Shown piece after piece: positions 1-8,205 of a stretch of DNA of 64,000 nt. The DNA comes from Seohaeicola sp024304985. Its GTDB lineage: Bacteria > Pseudomonadota > Alphaproteobacteria > Rhodobacterales > Rhodobacteraceae. A program made the position numbers and the translations under genes. The notes beneath the pieces were generated by a model. That model saw only the letters and a program-made list of their open reading frames with translations, ran no database searches and was not told the origin of the DNA. Location: NCBI RefSeq assembly GCF_028802875.1, contig NZ_JARAMP010000006.1, forward strand, positions 119,521 through 183,520. The letters run 5' to 3'. Each line of letters starts with the position of its first letter. The stretch's first letter is position 1.

Positions 1-560
1 ACGACCTTGATCGCGACCGCGACGACCACGGCAAGGGCGAGGGTGAGCACCAGTTGTTCGCGCCGGGGGTCGATGCCGGAGGCATGGGCGAGGTCGGGGT
101 TGAGCGTGGCGGTCAGCAGGGCGGACCAGCGCCATGTGAGCAGCGCGAGGACCAGCGCCGCCCCGCCCCAGATCAGGGCAAGGTCGGTTTTGCCGACGGC
201 GAGGATATCGCCGAAGAGATAGGCCATCAGGTCGATCCGCACGCCCGACAGAAAGGACACGGCGACCAGCCCGAAGGCCAGCGCGGAATGAGCGAGCACG
301 CCCAGAAGCGTATCCACCGCATAGCCGCGCCCGGAGAGTGCGGTCACGGCCAGCGCCATCAGCAGCGCCATGGCCATCGCGCCCAGAAAGACCGAGACCG
401 ACAGGGCCAGCGCAATCGCGACGCCGAGGATCGAGGCATGGGCGGTGGCATCTCCGAAATAGGCCATGCGCCGCCAGACCACGAAACAGCCCATCGGAGC
501 AGCGGCCAGAGCCACGCCCAGACCGGCGAGGGTGGCGCGGATGAGGAAGTCGTCCAGCAT
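1..560 (-). CDS. znuB: Zinc ABC transporter permease ZnuB (partial, 3' end outside window)
   Basis: This is the inner-membrane channel subunit of the high-affinity zinc importer, which passes zinc delivered by ZnuA into the cytoplasm using ATP hydrolysis by ZnuC. The visible part starts MLDDFLIRATLAGLGVALAA and continues as a string of hydrophobic helices, including a conserved WRRMAYFGDATAHASILGVA stretch typical of the ABC-3 metal permease family. The ATG at 560 overlaps the znuC stop codon by one base (TGATG), so the two are translationally coupled. About 186 codons are present, and the C-terminal third lies off the left edge of the window. The assignment rests on family motif and operon context. 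Confidence 0.92.
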   Translation of the reverse strand, partial: MLDDFLIRATLAGLGVALAAAPMGCFVVWRRMAYFGDATAHASILGVAIALALSVSVFLGAMAMALLMALAVTALSGRGYAVDTLLGVLAHSALAFGLVAVSFLSGVRIDLMAYLFGDILAVGKTDLALIWGGAALVLALLTWRWSALLTATLNPDLAHASGIDPRREQLVLTLALAVVVAVAIKV

Positions 561-1363
561 CAATGCACCTTGTCGCGTGTGGCCTGATGCAACGGGATCA
601 CCCCGGTGTCATGCGCGTGGTCATGGGCATGGCCGTGATCGTGATCGCAGCCGTCATCATGGCTGTGGTTGTGATCGTGGCGGTAGAGGGCCAATGCGCC
701 TTGGGTCCCGGTGCCGAAGAGCGCGCGGTATTCGGGGGCGGAGGCGACGATTTCGGGCGTGCCCTGGCAGCAGACATGGCCGTTGAGGCAGATCACGCGG
801 TCCGAGGCGCTCATGACCACATGGAGTTCGTGGCTGACCATGAGCACGGCACAGCCAAGACGGCGGCGCACATCCTCGATCTGGCGGTAGAAGGCAGCGG
901 AGCCGGGTTGGTCGAGGCCCTGTGTCGCCTCGTCCAGCAGCAGCAGGTCGGGTTTCGCAAGCAGCGCGCGGGCGAGCAGCACGCGCTGGAACTGTCCGCC
1001 CGACAGGTCGGTCATCTGGCGGGTGCTGAGGTCGGGGACGCCCGCCTGTTCCAAGGCGGCGGCCACATCGGCGGGGTGCTGGCGGCGCGGCAGGGACATG
1101 AAGCGGGCCACGGTCATGGGCAAGGTCGGGTCGATGGCAAGTTTCTGCGGCACATAGCCGATGCTCACCCCGGCGTCGCGGATCAGGCGGCCGCTTGCCA
1201 CCGGCACCGCGCCGATGATGGCGCGCAGGAGCGTGGATTTGCCCGATCCGTTGGGGCCGACGATCGTCACGATCTCGCCCTTGTCGATGGACATGTCCAC
1301 ATGGGACAGAACAGTATGGCCACCGTAGCGCACCGAGAGGTCGCGGGCTTCGATCAGGCTCAT
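560..1363 (-). CDS. znuC: Zinc ABC transporter ATPase ZnuC with histidine-rich tail
   Basis: This is the cytoplasmic ATPase of the zinc importer. Walker A (GPNGSGKST, residues 36-44), the signature LSGGQ (about 120) and Walker B (LLLLDE, about 140-145) are all present. The 267-residue protein ends in a striking tail with ten histidines between residues 229 and 251, alternating with Asp, Asn and Gly. Such a tail is not part of the ATPase fold and probably senses or buffers zinc (inference). The ATG at 1363 overlaps the zur stop by four bases (ATGA). A longer reading frame upstream of this ATG is not used because it runs through the end of zur. The gene is the middle member of zur-znuC-znuB. 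Confidence 0.95.
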   Translation of the reverse strand: MSLIEARDLSVRYGGHTVLSHVDMSIDKGEIVTIVGPNGSGKSTLLRAIIGAVPVASGRLIRDAGVSIGYVPQKLAIDPTLPMTVARFMSLPRRQHPADVAAALEQAGVPDLSTRQMTDLSGGQFQRVLLARALLAKPDLLLLDEATQGLDQPGSAAFYRQIEDVRRRLGCAVLMVSHELHVVMSASDRVICLNGHVCCQGTPEIVASAPEYRALFGTGTQGALALYRHDHNHSHDDGCDHDHGHAHDHAHDTGVIPLHQATRDKVH

Positions 1364-1842
1364 GCCGGGGCTCCGTCCTGACAGGCGGGGCAGACTCCCT
1401 GCGCCTCGACCACGGTGCTTTCGATCACGAAGCCCGAGGCGCGGGCGACCGAGCCGAGCGTGCCCTTGGCGGGTTCGGATTGGGTTTCCTGCACCACGCC
1501 GCATTTGCGGCAGATCAGGAAGGCGGGCGCGTGGGTCGCGTTGGGATGCGAGCAGGCGATATAGGCGTTCAGCCCTTCGATCTTGTGGGCGAAGCCGTTG
1601 CTGACCAGAAAATCAAGCGCGCGGTAGGCGACCGGAGGTTGCGAGCCCAGACCTTCGGATTCGAGCCGAGCGAGGATGTCATAGGCGCCCATCGCCTTGT
1701 GCTGCTGGAGCAGGATTTCCAGCACGCGGCGGCGGACGGGCGTGAGGTTCAGCTTGCGGCGCGCGCAGGCATCTTCGGCCGCGGACAGGGCGTCAGCGAT
1801 GCAATGGTCGTGATCGTGCGGGTCGAATCCATGGGCGGTCAT
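1360..1842 (-). CDS. zur: Zinc uptake regulator Zur (Fur family)
   Basis: This is a 160-residue Fur-family repressor. It has an N-terminal winged helix (LTPVRRRVLEILLQQHKAMG, then VAYRALDFLVSNGFAHKIE as recognition region) and a C-terminal dimerisation domain. It carries two CxxC pairs (CRKC and CPAC) that form the structural zinc site of this family. The N-terminus also has a small His-rich stretch (FDPHDHDHC). It is the first gene of an operon with znuC and znuB and is divergent from znuA, with two palindromic operators in between. Zinc-bound Zur would therefore repress the whole uptake system, including itself. Identity as Zur rather than Fur or Mur is inferred from this context. Confidence 0.93.
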   Translation of the reverse strand: MTAHGFDPHDHDHCIADALSAAEDACARRKLNLTPVRRRVLEILLQQHKAMGAYDILARLESEGLGSQPPVAYRALDFLVSNGFAHKIEGLNAYIACSHPNATHAPAFLICRKCGVVQETQSEPAKGTLGSVARASGFVIESTVVEAQGVCPACQDGAPA

Positions 1843-1875
1843 GATCCGTCAGAGGTAGGGCATCGGGCGGGATTA

Positions 1876-1913
1876 TGCAATGTTATAACATTCGGTTTGC
1901 AATGTTATAACAT
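1876..1913. promoter_or_regulatory. Tandem Zur operators between zur and znuA
   Basis: The 16-base sequence TGCAATGTTATAACAT occurs twice, at 1876-1891 and 1898-1913, with a repeat period of 22 bases. Each copy contains the perfect 12-base palindrome ATGTTATAACAT (1880-1891 and 1902-1913). The block is AT-rich in a GC-rich genome and lies midway between the divergent zur and znuA starts. It resembles known alphaproteobacterial Zur boxes. Two operators about two helical turns apart suggest cooperative binding of two Zur dimers on the same DNA face. Confidence 0.9.
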
Positions 1914-1959
1914 ATCGACTACCTCAGGTCCGGTCCTGTCAACATCCGAGGAATCGCCC

Positions 1960-3009
1960 ATGCGTCCGCTGTTTCGCCCTGCCCCGTTTTCGATTGGTCT
2001 GATGGCCTCGTTGCTGTCCACCGCCGCGCTGGCCGAGGTGCCGCAGGTTGCGACCGATATCGCGCCGGTGCATTCGCTGGTGGCGCAGGTGATGGGCGAT
2101 CTGGGTGCGCCTGCGCTGATCGTGCGGCCCGGTGCATCACCGCATGGCTATGCGATGCGCCCGTCCGAGGCGCAGGCTCTGGAACAGGCGGATCTGGTGG
2201 TCTGGATCGGCGAGGGTCTGACCCCTTGGCTGGAAGGGCCGGTCGAGACATTGGGCGAAGGGGCTGCGGTTCTGGAGCTGATGTCGGTGGAGGGCACGAT
2301 CCTGCATGACTATCGCGAAGGGGCGACCTTTGCGGCGCATGATCACGGGGAACATGAGGGGCATGATCATGATGCGGCCAAGGGGCACGATCACGATCAT
2401 GACCACGCGCATGACAAGGCCGAGGCGCATGATCACGACCATGACCATGACACGGCGGAAAGCCATGCCGGGGATCATGCCGGGCATGACCATTCCGGCG
2501 CGGATGCCCATGCCTGGCTGGACCCGGCGAACGGGCGGGTCTGGCTGGGGGCGATTGCGGCGGAACTCTCGAGGCTGGACCCGGAGAATGCCGCGGCCTA
2601 TGCCGCCAATGCGGCCGAGGGGCAGGCGGAACTGACGGCGCTGGAGGCGGAGTTGACCAAGCTTCTGGCCCCTATGGCCGAGACAGAGTTTGTCGTGTTC
2701 CACGACGCCTATCAGTATTTCGAGCGGCGCTTCGGGTTGGCCGCGGCGGGGGCCATCTCGTTCAGCGATGCGAGCGCGCCCAGCGCGGGCCGAATCGCGG
2801 AGCTGCGCGAAGCGGTGGCCGACCTTGGGGCTGCCTGTGTTTTCGCAGAGCCGCAGTTCAGCAGCGGGCTGGTCGAGACCGTGTTCGGCGATAGCGCGCG
2901 GGTCGGATTGCTGGACCCGCTGGGGCAGGACATGGCCCCCGGTGCCGACCTTTATCCGCAGGTGTTGCGCAGCATGGCAGGCGCCTTCACGACCTGTCTG
3001 GGCGGCTGA
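1960..3009 (+). CDS. znuA: Periplasmic zinc-binding protein ZnuA
   Basis: This is the solute-binding component of the zinc importer (cluster A-I family, 349 residues). A signal peptide (about residues 1-25, cleaved after TAALA) directs it to the periplasm. Expected metal ligands are H38 (APVHSL), H62 (SPHGY), H184 (DAHAWLDP) and H248 (VFHDAY). Between residues 127 and 178 lies a long His/Asp-rich loop, the usual flexible zinc-capture segment of ZnuA, which is long here. The ATG at 1960 follows a GAGGAA ribosome-binding site and begins the signal peptide. A longer in-frame reading upstream runs through zur on the other strand and is not used. The gene is controlled by the tandem Zur boxes. Confidence 0.95.
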   Translation: MRPLFRPAPFSIGLMASLLSTAALAEVPQVATDIAPVHSLVAQVMGDLGAPALIVRPGASPHGYAMRPSEAQALEQADLVVWIGEGLTPWLEGPVETLGEGAAVLELMSVEGTILHDYREGATFAAHDHGEHEGHDHDAAKGHDHDHDHAHDKAEAHDHDHDHDTAESHAGDHAGHDHSGADAHAWLDPANGRVWLGAIAAELSRLDPENAAAYAANAAEGQAELTALEAELTKLLAPMAETEFVVFHDAYQYFERRFGLAAAGAISFSDASAPSAGRIAELREAVADLGAACVFAEPQFSSGLVETVFGDSARVGLLDPLGQDMAPGADLYPQVLRSMAGAFTTCLGG

Positions 3010-3017
3010 TCCTGTCC

Positions 3018-3040
3018 GGCCGGGCGCCCTGCGCCGGGCC
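3018..3040 (+). terminator. GC-rich hairpin after znuA
   Basis: Bases 3018-3027 pair with 3031-3040 (nine of ten positions) around a three-base loop, eight bases after the znuA stop. No T-run follows, so this may stabilise the mRNA end or act with Rho rather than as a classical intrinsic terminator. Confidence 0.4.
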
Positions 3041-3050
3041 ACGCATCGCA

Positions 3051-3082
3051 CGCAGGCGAAAAAGATCGAACATTCGCCTGCG
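3051..3082. repeat. Perfect 10-bp inverted repeat upstream of ugpB
   Basis: CGCAGGCGAA (3051-3060) and TTCGCCTGCG (3073-3082) are perfect inverted copies separated by 12 bases. The element sits in the 299-base gap between znuA and ugpB. It could be a second transcription-end hairpin for znuA or an operator. It lies about 230 bases before ugpB. A possible -35 box TTGACT occurs at 3182-3187, but no convincing -10 follows it. I saw no clear Pho box. Confidence 0.45.
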
Positions 3083-3308
3083 CCTTCATGGGTTCGTTAC
3101 ATTGCGCCTCTAGCCAGCGGCTGATGATACGGGATGACGCGACCCTTCTGGTTGCCCTTGCGGCTGGCAGGCCAAAATTGCTTGACTTGCTCGGGGGCTT
3201 CGGACCAATCCTTTCGTATCGTTTCAGAAATGTTCGCTTCGGCTCGCACCTTTTGGCGCTGGATCGGGGCAGGCAATCCACGAAGCATGAAACGTCTGGG
3301 AGGACGAC

Positions 3309-4619
3309 ATGAACATCAAGACTTTGAACCTGGCCCTGGCCATGTCCATGGCATGGGGCACCGCCGCTTCGGCACAGACCGAGATCCAGTGGTGGCACGC
3401 CTTTACCGGCCGTCTGGGCGAATTGCTGGACGCGCAGGTCGCGCAGTTCAACGCCAGCCAGTCCGACTACAAGGTCGTGGCGACGCACAAGGGCAACTAT
3501 TCCGAGGCGCTGAACGCCGGGATCGCCGCCTTCCGTGCTGGCGAGCAGCCACATCTGTTGCAGGTGTTCGAGGTCGGCACCGCCACGATGATGGCCGCCA
3601 CCGGCGCGATCAAGCCGGTCTATGAGGTGATGGAGGAATCCGGCCTTCCTTTCGATCCGAATGCCTATATCCCGGCCGTCACCGGCTATTACACCACCGC
3701 GGACGGGCAGATGCTGTCCTATCCCTATAACTCGTCCACGCAGGTGCTGTATGTGAACCGCGACAAGCTGTCCGAGGCGGGGATCGACCCCGATGTGGAC
3801 CTGTCCACATGGGAAGCATGGGATGCGGTGCTGACGCAGCTCAAGGATGCCGGGGTCACCTGCCCCTATACGACCTCGTGGCAGAGCTGGGTGCATCTGG
3901 AAAGCTTCTCGGCCTATCATGACGTGCCTTTCGCCACCAAATCCAACGGCTTTGAAGGGTTTGACGCCGAGCTGGTCTTCAATGGCCCGTTGCAGGTGGC
4001 CCATATCGAACAGCTGGGCAAATGGGCGCAGGAGGGCAAGTTCATCTACAACGGTCGCCGCAACGAGGCGGGCGCCAATTTCCGCGGCGGCGAATGCGCG
4101 CTGTTCACCGAAAGCTCTGCCGGTTACGCCGGTGTGAAGGCCGAGGCGCAGTTCGATTTCGATATCCGCCACCTGCCCTACTGGGATTCGGTCGAGGCCG
4201 CACCGCAGAACACGATCATCGGCGGCGCGTCCGTCTGGATCATGGCAGGCAAGCCCGCAGAGGAATACAAGGGTGTGGCCGCCTTCCTGAACTTCCTGTC
4301 CTCGCCCGAGGTGCAGGCAAAGTGGCATCAGGATACCGGCTATCTGCCGATCACGACAGCAGCGGGTGAGTTGACCGAAAGCCAGGGGTTCTATGCTGCG
4401 AATCCGGGCACCGAGATCGCCGGGTTGCAGATGACCCGCAACGCGCCGACCGCGAATTCCAAAGGTCTGCGTCTGGGCAGCTATGACCAGATCCGCACGA
4501 TCATCGATGAGGAGCTGGAAGGTGTGTGGTCCGGTCAGAAAACCGCAGAAGCCGCGCTGAACAGCGCCGTGGAGCGTGGCAACCAGTTGCTGCGCCGCTT
4601 TGAGCAGGCCAACCGCTGA
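3309..4619 (+). CDS. ugpB: sn-glycerol-3-phosphate-binding periplasmic protein UgpB
   Basis: This is the solute-binding protein of the Ugp importer, which captures sn-glycerol-3-phosphate and glycerophosphodiesters in the periplasm. The 436-residue protein has a signal peptide (about 1-22, ending ASA-Q) followed by TEIQWWHAFTGRLGELLD, the family N-terminal motif. The middle contains VNRDKLSEAGIDP and the C-terminal part WHQDTGYLPIT, all typical of UgpB. A strong ribosome-binding site (GGGAGGA) precedes the ATG. It is the first gene of ugpBAEC, separated from ugpA by an intrinsic terminator, which should make the binding protein more abundant than the membrane parts. Confidence 0.93.
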   Translation: MNIKTLNLALAMSMAWGTAASAQTEIQWWHAFTGRLGELLDAQVAQFNASQSDYKVVATHKGNYSEALNAGIAAFRAGEQPHLLQVFEVGTATMMAATGAIKPVYEVMEESGLPFDPNAYIPAVTGYYTTADGQMLSYPYNSSTQVLYVNRDKLSEAGIDPDVDLSTWEAWDAVLTQLKDAGVTCPYTTSWQSWVHLESFSAYHDVPFATKSNGFEGFDAELVFNGPLQVAHIEQLGKWAQEGKFIYNGRRNEAGANFRGGECALFTESSAGYAGVKAEAQFDFDIRHLPYWDSVEAAPQNTIIGGASVWIMAGKPAEEYKGVAAFLNFLSSPEVQAKWHQDTGYLPITTAAGELTESQGFYAANPGTEIAGLQMTRNAPTANSKGLRLGSYDQIRTIIDEELEGVWSGQKTAEAALNSAVERGNQLLRRFEQANR

Positions 4620-4634
4620 GGCATCAGCCATCAC

Positions 4635-4669
4635 AACGGCCCCCGGCATGATCGGGGGCCGTTTTCTTT
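4635..4669 (+). terminator. Intrinsic terminator/attenuator between ugpB and ugpA
   Basis: An 11-bp perfect GC-rich stem (4635-4645 with 4653-4663, loop 4646-4652) is followed by a T-rich run (TTTTCTTT). It lies 15 bases after ugpB and 55 before ugpA, so partial read-through would set a high binding-protein to permease ratio. Confidence 0.88.
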
Positions 4670-4724
4670 CGCCACGGCCTGTCCCATGATACCCTCCCCG
4701 TTGACCTGAACCGGATATCTCCGC

Positions 4725-5606
4725 ATGGAAAAGCGCGTCATCTTCAAGGGCTGGATGCTGCCCGCCCTGCTGCTTCTGCCGCAGATCGTGATCACCGCGA
4801 TCTTTTTCTTCTATCCGGCGGGGCAGGCAATCTGGCAGTCGATGTTCGTGCCCGATCCTTTCGGGTTGAAGACGCAGTTCGTGGGTCTGGGCAATTTCGA
4901 ATATCTGCTGGGCGATCCCTATTACCGCGCGTCCTTTGTGACGACGGCCATCTTCTCGGGGCTGGTCACGGTGGTGTCGATGGGCGTGGCGCTTTACCTG
5001 GCGATTCTGGCGGATCGGCTGATCAAGGGGTCGGGCACCTATCGCACCCTGCTGATCTGGCCCTATGCGGTGGCCCCGGCTGTGGCGGGCGTGCTGTGGA
5101 TGTTCATGTTCAACACGCGCGTGGGCGTGGTGGCATGGTATCTGGGTCTGCTGGGCTATGACTGGAACCATGTCCTTGACGAGGCCGAGGCCATGGGATT
5201 GGTCGTGGTCGCGTCAAGCTGGGGGCGGATCAGCTATAACTTCTTGTTTTTCCTGGCCGGGTTGCAGGCGATCCCGCGTTCGGTGATCGAGGCGGCGGCG
5301 ATCGACGGGGCGAAGTTCTGGACACGGTTCCGCACCATCGTCTGGCCGCTCTTGTCGCCCACCACGTTTTTCCTGCTGGTCGTCAATGTGGTCTATGCGT
5401 TTTTCGAGACCTTCGGCGTGATCCACACGATCACGGCGGGCGGGCCGCAGCAGGCGACGACGATCCTTGTCTACAAGGTCTATTCCGACGGCTTCGTCGG
5501 GCAGGATCTGGGGTCAAGCGCGGCGCAGTCGGTGATCCTGCTGCTGCTGGTGGGGATACTGACCGTGATCCAGTTCAAATTCATCGAACGCAGGGTGCAT
5601 TACTGA
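4725..5606 (+). CDS. ugpA: Glycerol-3-phosphate ABC transporter permease UgpA
   Basis: This is an inner-membrane permease subunit (293 residues, about six transmembrane helices) of the Ugp importer, MalF-like class. The sequence begins MEKRVIFKGWMLPALLLLPQ with a hydrophobic first helix. It contains the EAA-type loop that contacts the ATPase (PRSVIEAAAIDGAKFWTRF). It pairs with UgpE to form the translocation pore. The stop overlaps the ugpE start (TGATG at 5604-5608). The ribosome-binding site is weak. Confidence 0.92.
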   Translation: MEKRVIFKGWMLPALLLLPQIVITAIFFFYPAGQAIWQSMFVPDPFGLKTQFVGLGNFEYLLGDPYYRASFVTTAIFSGLVTVVSMGVALYLAILADRLIKGSGTYRTLLIWPYAVAPAVAGVLWMFMFNTRVGVVAWYLGLLGYDWNHVLDEAEAMGLVVVASSWGRISYNFLFFLAGLQAIPRSVIEAAAIDGAKFWTRFRTIVWPLLSPTTFFLLVVNVVYAFFETFGVIHTITAGGPQQATTILVYKVYSDGFVGQDLGSSAAQSVILLLLVGILTVIQFKFIERRVHY

Positions 5607-6460
5607 TGTCTGATCAACGCGGCATGGTGCAACGACGCGGCCTTGGCCATTGGTTCACCCATCTGGGTCTGATCATCGGCGTCCTGTTCATCTTCTTTCC
5701 AATCTGGCTGGCCTTTGTCGCCTCGACCGTCACGCAGCCCGAGATCGTGCGTCCGCCGATGCCGCTGCTGCCGGGCGGGCATTTCATCGAGAATTACAGC
5801 AAGGCGCTGTTTTCAGGCGTGAATGCGCCGGTGGCGACGATGATGCTGAATTCACTGATCATGGCGCTGGGGATTACCATCGGGAAGATCGTGATCTCGC
5901 TGACATCCGCCTTTGCCATCGTCTATTTCCGCTTTCCGGGGCGGACGGTATTCTTCTGGCTGATCTTTCTGACGCTGATGCTGCCGGTCGAGGTGCGGAT
6001 CGTGCCGACCTATGAGGTGATCGCGAATTTCGGGATGCTGAACAGTTATTCGGGGCTGATCTTTCCGTTGATCGCTTCGGCCACGGCGACGTTCCTGTTC
6101 CGGCAGTTCTTCCTGACCGTGCCGGACGAGCTGACGGAAGCCGCGCGTGTGGACGGGGCGAGCCCCATGCAGTTCTTCTGGCATATCCTTTTGCCGATGA
6201 GCCGCACCAATATCGCGGCGCTGTTCGTGATCCTGTTCATCTATGGCTGGAACCAGTATCTCTGGCCGCTGCTCATCACCACCGATCCGTCGATGAACAC
6301 CATCGTCATGGGCATCAAGCAGATGTTCCCATCAGGTGACGATCTGGCCGATTGGCCGGTGATCATGGCGACATCCATTCTGGCCATGGTGCCGCCTGTG
6401 ATCGTGGTGATCTCGATGCAGAAGCTTTTCATCCGTGGCCTAGTCGATAGCGAGAAATAA
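5606..6460 (+). CDS. ugpE: Glycerol-3-phosphate ABC transporter permease UgpE
   Basis: This is the second permease subunit (284 residues, MalG-like, about six transmembrane helices). The EAA loop appears as LTEAARVDGASPMQFFWHILLPM, the contact site for UgpC. The C-terminal MQKLFIRGLVDSEK is close to that of characterised UgpE proteins (GLVSGAVKG type). It overlaps ugpA by one base and abuts ugpC (TAA followed directly by ATG), so the three are translated as a coupled unit. Confidence 0.92.
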   Translation: MSDQRGMVQRRGLGHWFTHLGLIIGVLFIFFPIWLAFVASTVTQPEIVRPPMPLLPGGHFIENYSKALFSGVNAPVATMMLNSLIMALGITIGKIVISLTSAFAIVYFRFPGRTVFFWLIFLTLMLPVEVRIVPTYEVIANFGMLNSYSGLIFPLIASATATFLFRQFFLTVPDELTEAARVDGASPMQFFWHILLPMSRTNIAALFVILFIYGWNQYLWPLLITTDPSMNTIVMGIKQMFPSGDDLADWPVIMATSILAMVPPVIVVISMQKLFIRGLVDSEK

Positions 6461-7462
6461 ATGGCGACCTTGACCCTTGATAACGTGCGCAAATCCTTTG
6501 GCGCGACGGATGTGATCCACGGTGTGAATATCGACGTGGCCGATGGCGAGTTCATCGTGATCGTCGGGCCGTCTGGCTGTGGCAAGTCCACGCTTTTGCG
6601 GATGGTGGCGGGGCTGGAGGGCATCACCAGCGGCGAGATCCGCATTGGCGATAAGCGCGTCAATGAGGCCGAGCCGATGGAGCGCAATATCGCGATGGTG
6701 TTCCAGAACTATGCGCTTTACCCGCATATGTCGGTGTTTGATAACATGGCCTACGGGTTGAAGATCGCCAAGACACCCAAGGATGAGATCGCCGCGCGGG
6801 TCGCGGTGGCGGCCAAGCTGTTGCAGCTGGAGCCGTATCTGGACCGCAAGCCGCGTGAATTGTCGGGCGGGCAGCGGCAGCGGGTGGCCATGGGCCGCGC
6901 GATTGTGCGCAAGCCTGCGGTGTTCCTGTTCGACGAGCCCTTGTCGAACCTCGACGCCAAGCTGCGCGTGCAGATGCGGCTGGAGATCAAGCAATTGCAG
7001 CGGGAATTGGGGGTCACATCGCTTTATGTGACGCATGATCAGGTCGAGGCGATGACGCTGGCCGACCGGATGATCGTGATGAACGCGGGCAAGGCCGACC
7101 AGATCGGCAAGCCGCTGGAGGTTTATGAGAATCCGCAGACCGAATTCGTGGCAGGCTTCATCGGATCACCGGCCACGAATTTCATGCCGGCGGGCAGCGT
7201 GGGGGTGAATGTCGGCAAGACCGTGGGTATCCGGCCCGAGCATATCCAGCTGACCGACAGCCCGACGCGGTTGCAGGCGCGTGTCGCCTATTGCGAGGCG
7301 CTGGGGGCCGAGACTTTGGTGCATCTGCGCCTGCCGCATGGGCAATTGATCACCGTGCGGCAGGGCGGGCATCTGCCCTTGCCAAGCGAGGGGACGGATT
7401 TGTGGCTGGGCTGGCACGATGCCGCGATGATGGTCTTTGGCGAGGATGGAAAGCGGATCTAG
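6461..7462 (+). CDS. ugpC: Glycerol-3-phosphate ABC transporter ATPase UgpC
   Basis: This is a MalK/UgpC-type ATPase of 333 residues powering the Ugp importer. It shows Walker A GPSGCGKST (36-44), signature LSGGQRQRVAMGRA, Walker B FLFDEPLSNLD and the switch histidine (YVTHDQ). The C-terminal part after about residue 235 is the regulatory OB-fold domain, somewhat shorter than in E. coli. Its TAG stop shares the self-complementary CTAG (7459-7462) with the stop of the convergent phosphatidyltransferase gene. Confidence 0.93.
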   Translation: MATLTLDNVRKSFGATDVIHGVNIDVADGEFIVIVGPSGCGKSTLLRMVAGLEGITSGEIRIGDKRVNEAEPMERNIAMVFQNYALYPHMSVFDNMAYGLKIAKTPKDEIAARVAVAAKLLQLEPYLDRKPRELSGGQRQRVAMGRAIVRKPAVFLFDEPLSNLDAKLRVQMRLEIKQLQRELGVTSLYVTHDQVEAMTLADRMIVMNAGKADQIGKPLEVYENPQTEFVAGFIGSPATNFMPAGSVGVNVGKTVGIRPEHIQLTDSPTRLQARVAYCEALGAETLVHLRLPHGQLITVRQGGHLPLPSEGTDLWLGWHDAAMMVFGEDGKRI

Positions 7463-8079
7463 TCCGGCTTGAAAGCCTGCCATCCCTGCCACCAGCGGGT
7501 CAGGGTCGTGAGCGCGCAGGCTGCGGCGAAGCCATAGGCGAGCACGGGGAACAGTGCGGGCATGAGGCACATGGCGACAAATAGCGCGATCGTCTCGAAC
7601 CCTTCGGTCAGGCCGCCAAGATAGAAGATGCCTTTGGTGGGGTAATCCTGCGCCTGCAGGTCGCGTTTGGCGGCGATGACGGCAAAGGCCAGAAAGCTGG
7701 ACCCGGTGCCGACAAACGCCGTGATCAGCACGGCGGCGGGCAGCGCGTTTGTCGCGGGATCGGCCATCGCGAAGCCCAGAGGTATGAGCGCGTAAAAGAC
7801 GAAATCCAGCGCAATATCAAGGAAAGCGCCGCGATCCGTTGGGGCGCTGAGCCGCGCCACGGCGCCGTCCAGACCATCGGCCAGCCGATTGAGCAGGATC
7901 AGCGCCAGTGCCAGCCAGACCCAGCCCATGGCCAGTGCGGGCACGGCCAGTATCCCGATCGCAAAGCCCGACAGCGAGATACTGTCCGCCGTCACGCCAC
8001 GCCGGTGCAGGGCCAGCGCCAGCGGGTGCAGGGCGCGGCGTTGTGCGGGCAGGATCAGGGCGTCGATCATCAGGGCCAT
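7459..8079 (-). CDS. CDP-alcohol phosphatidyltransferase family membrane protein
   Basis: This family transfers a phosphatidyl group from a CDP-alcohol to an acceptor alcohol in phospholipid synthesis. The 206-residue protein has about five to six hydrophobic helices and the catalytic signature DGAVARLSAPTDRGAFLD followed by IALD. The spacing between AR and G is seven residues, not the eight of the textbook motif, a variant shared by a distinct subgroup. The acceptor cannot be deduced. It lies tail to tail with ugpC, so glycerol-3-phosphate uptake and a phospholipid-type enzyme are neighbours, although they are not co-transcribed. An ATG four codons in (MIDAL) is an alternative start. Confidence 0.8.
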   Translation of the reverse strand: MALMIDALILPAQRRALHPLALALHRRGVTADSISLSGFAIGILAVPALAMGWVWLALALILLNRLADGLDGAVARLSAPTDRGAFLDIALDFVFYALIPLGFAMADPATNALPAAVLITAFVGTGSSFLAFAVIAAKRDLQAQDYPTKGIFYLGGLTEGFETIALFVAMCLMPALFPVLAYGFAAACALTTLTRWWQGWQAFKPD

Positions 8080-8205
8080 CCTTGGGGCTTTTCAGCCTTC
8101 TACACGCTGGCCCTGTCGCCTGTCTTGCACCCTTGCACACATTTGCGTCACCGATGGGTCGTATGCGCCCTATACAAGCGCGAAAGCCGCGGCTAGCGTC
8201 GCGGC

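Noticed and set aside
7..587. Plus-strand frames at the left edge
   Set aside because: They are Arg/His/Gln-rich shadows of znuB, which has clear membrane-helix sequence on the minus strand.
3083..3308. Pho box upstream of ugpB
   Set aside because: No paired CTGTCAT-like direct repeats are visible.
2952..5171. Long open frame (739 codons) on the minus strand across ugpB and ugpA
   Set aside because: It is antisense to well-supported Ugp genes, with low-complexity His/Arg/Gln-rich sequence typical of shadow frames in GC-rich DNA.
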